DNA from: an uncultured Eubacteriales bacterium
GTDB lineage: Bacteria; Bacillota; Clostridia; Oscillospirales; Butyricicoccaceae
Reading direction: 5' to 3'
NCBI GenBank assembly: GCA_910586105.1
Contig: CAJUGU010000029.1
Span: forward strand, 1 to 32,707
Length of the DNA stretch: 32,707 nucleotides
In this document: piece after piece, positions 32,424 to 32,707 of the stretch
Layout: each line of letters opens with the position of its first letter
Numbering within the stretch: the first letter of the stretch is position 1
Notes under the pieces: model-generated
Databases searched by the model: none
The model's input: only the letters and a program-made list of their open reading frames with translations
Told to the model about the DNA's origin: nothing
Made by a program: the position numbers and the translations under genes

Positions 32424-32669
32424 TTATAAATCATCACCCGGCCTTTCCCGGAAGATCGGTCGGCGCGGCAGCGGCGCTCGTTCTTCTCGTAACGGTGGCT
32501 GTGAACGCTCGCTTCTGGTTTGCATAGCTGGCGGATGCTTTCGCAGGATGGCGGCTTCCAGCTCGTCCTTGTTGGCGTAGGCTACCTTGCGCTGTGCTTT
32601 CTCCGGAACTTCATATGGCTTTTTGAAGCGAATGCCCCAATCGAGAAACAGACGCAGCTGCACCTGCAT
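32424..32669 (-). CDS. small basic conserved-type protein of the mobile element
   Basis: An 81-residue protein from the ATG at 32669, chosen because CGGAG lies 8 bases upstream; an ATG 7 codons earlier has no site. The N-terminal half (LDWGIRFKKPYEVPEKAQRK) is basic. The tail is rich in Pro and Arg (APLPRRPIFRERPGDDL) and probably disordered. It lies 47 bases before the HTH frame on the same strand. No family recognised. Confidence 0.5.
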   Translation of the reverse strand: MQVQLRLFLDWGIRFKKPYEVPEKAQRKVAYANKDELEAAILRKHPPAMQTRSERSQPPLREERAPLPRRPIFRERPGDDL

Positions 32670-32707
32670 CGGATGGACTCCGGTTTTCATGATTACAAAA
32701 CTGCCTT

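Overview
The window looks like a piece of a Bacillota (Firmicutes) chromosome, most likely a gut-type clostridium. Start codons are preceded by strong GGAGG-type ribosome binding sites, sigma-A promoters are near consensus, and the PTS, TRAP and large serine recombinase genes are of the kinds common there. The species cannot be fixed from the sequence. No rRNA, tRNA or CRISPR array was seen.

Layout. (1) 1-2.24 kb is the end of a phage-like integrated element on the + strand: a small helical protein, a holin-like membrane protein, an excisionase-like DNA-binding protein and a tyrosine integrase. (2) 2.28-4.58 kb is a separately transcribed, AT-richer three-gene cassette on the - strand: an unknown 354-residue protein, a winged-helix/zinc-ribbon protein and a PD-(D/E)xK nuclease-like protein, with its own promoter and terminator. 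It is the best candidate here for an undescribed (defence-like) system. (3) 4.6-12.4 kb is a second mobile module: a DUF1016-N protein, a serine-recombinase gene set (two complete large serine recombinases, one recombinase lacking the catalytic domain, one small resolvase domain whose nucleophile serine is alanine), several tiny ORFs, a sigma-factor-like protein and two convergent Xre-type regulators.

(4) 12.5-20.0 kb is a GC-richer alpha-glucoside/sucrose locus. A - strand operon encodes a GH13 alpha-glucosidase, a PTS EIIBCA, an amylosucrase (broken near its N-terminus by an apparent -1 frameshift) and a PhnP-like metallo-beta-lactamase-fold hydrolase. A divergent AraC-type regulator sits upstream.

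(5) 20.1-31.9 kb is a large divergent catabolic locus. The - strand operon runs dctQ, dctM, a sugar isomerase/epimerase, dctP, a Gfo/Idh/MocA oxidoreductase, a DapA-family aldolase and a ribokinase-type kinase. The + strand holds a second isomerase, a zinc alcohol dehydrogenase, a second Gfo/Idh/MocA protein, a LacI-type regulator and a YhcH/DUF386 protein. The intergenic region holds two consensus-like divergent promoters, each followed by an identical 18-bp LacI-type operator, so the LacI protein probably controls both arms. Together these genes should take up a sugar or sugar acid through a TRAP transporter, oxidise or isomerise it, cleave it by an aldolase and phosphorylate a product. The substrate is not determinable.

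(6) From about 32.1 kb to the end lies the edge of another mobile element: a helix-turn-helix protein and a small basic protein.
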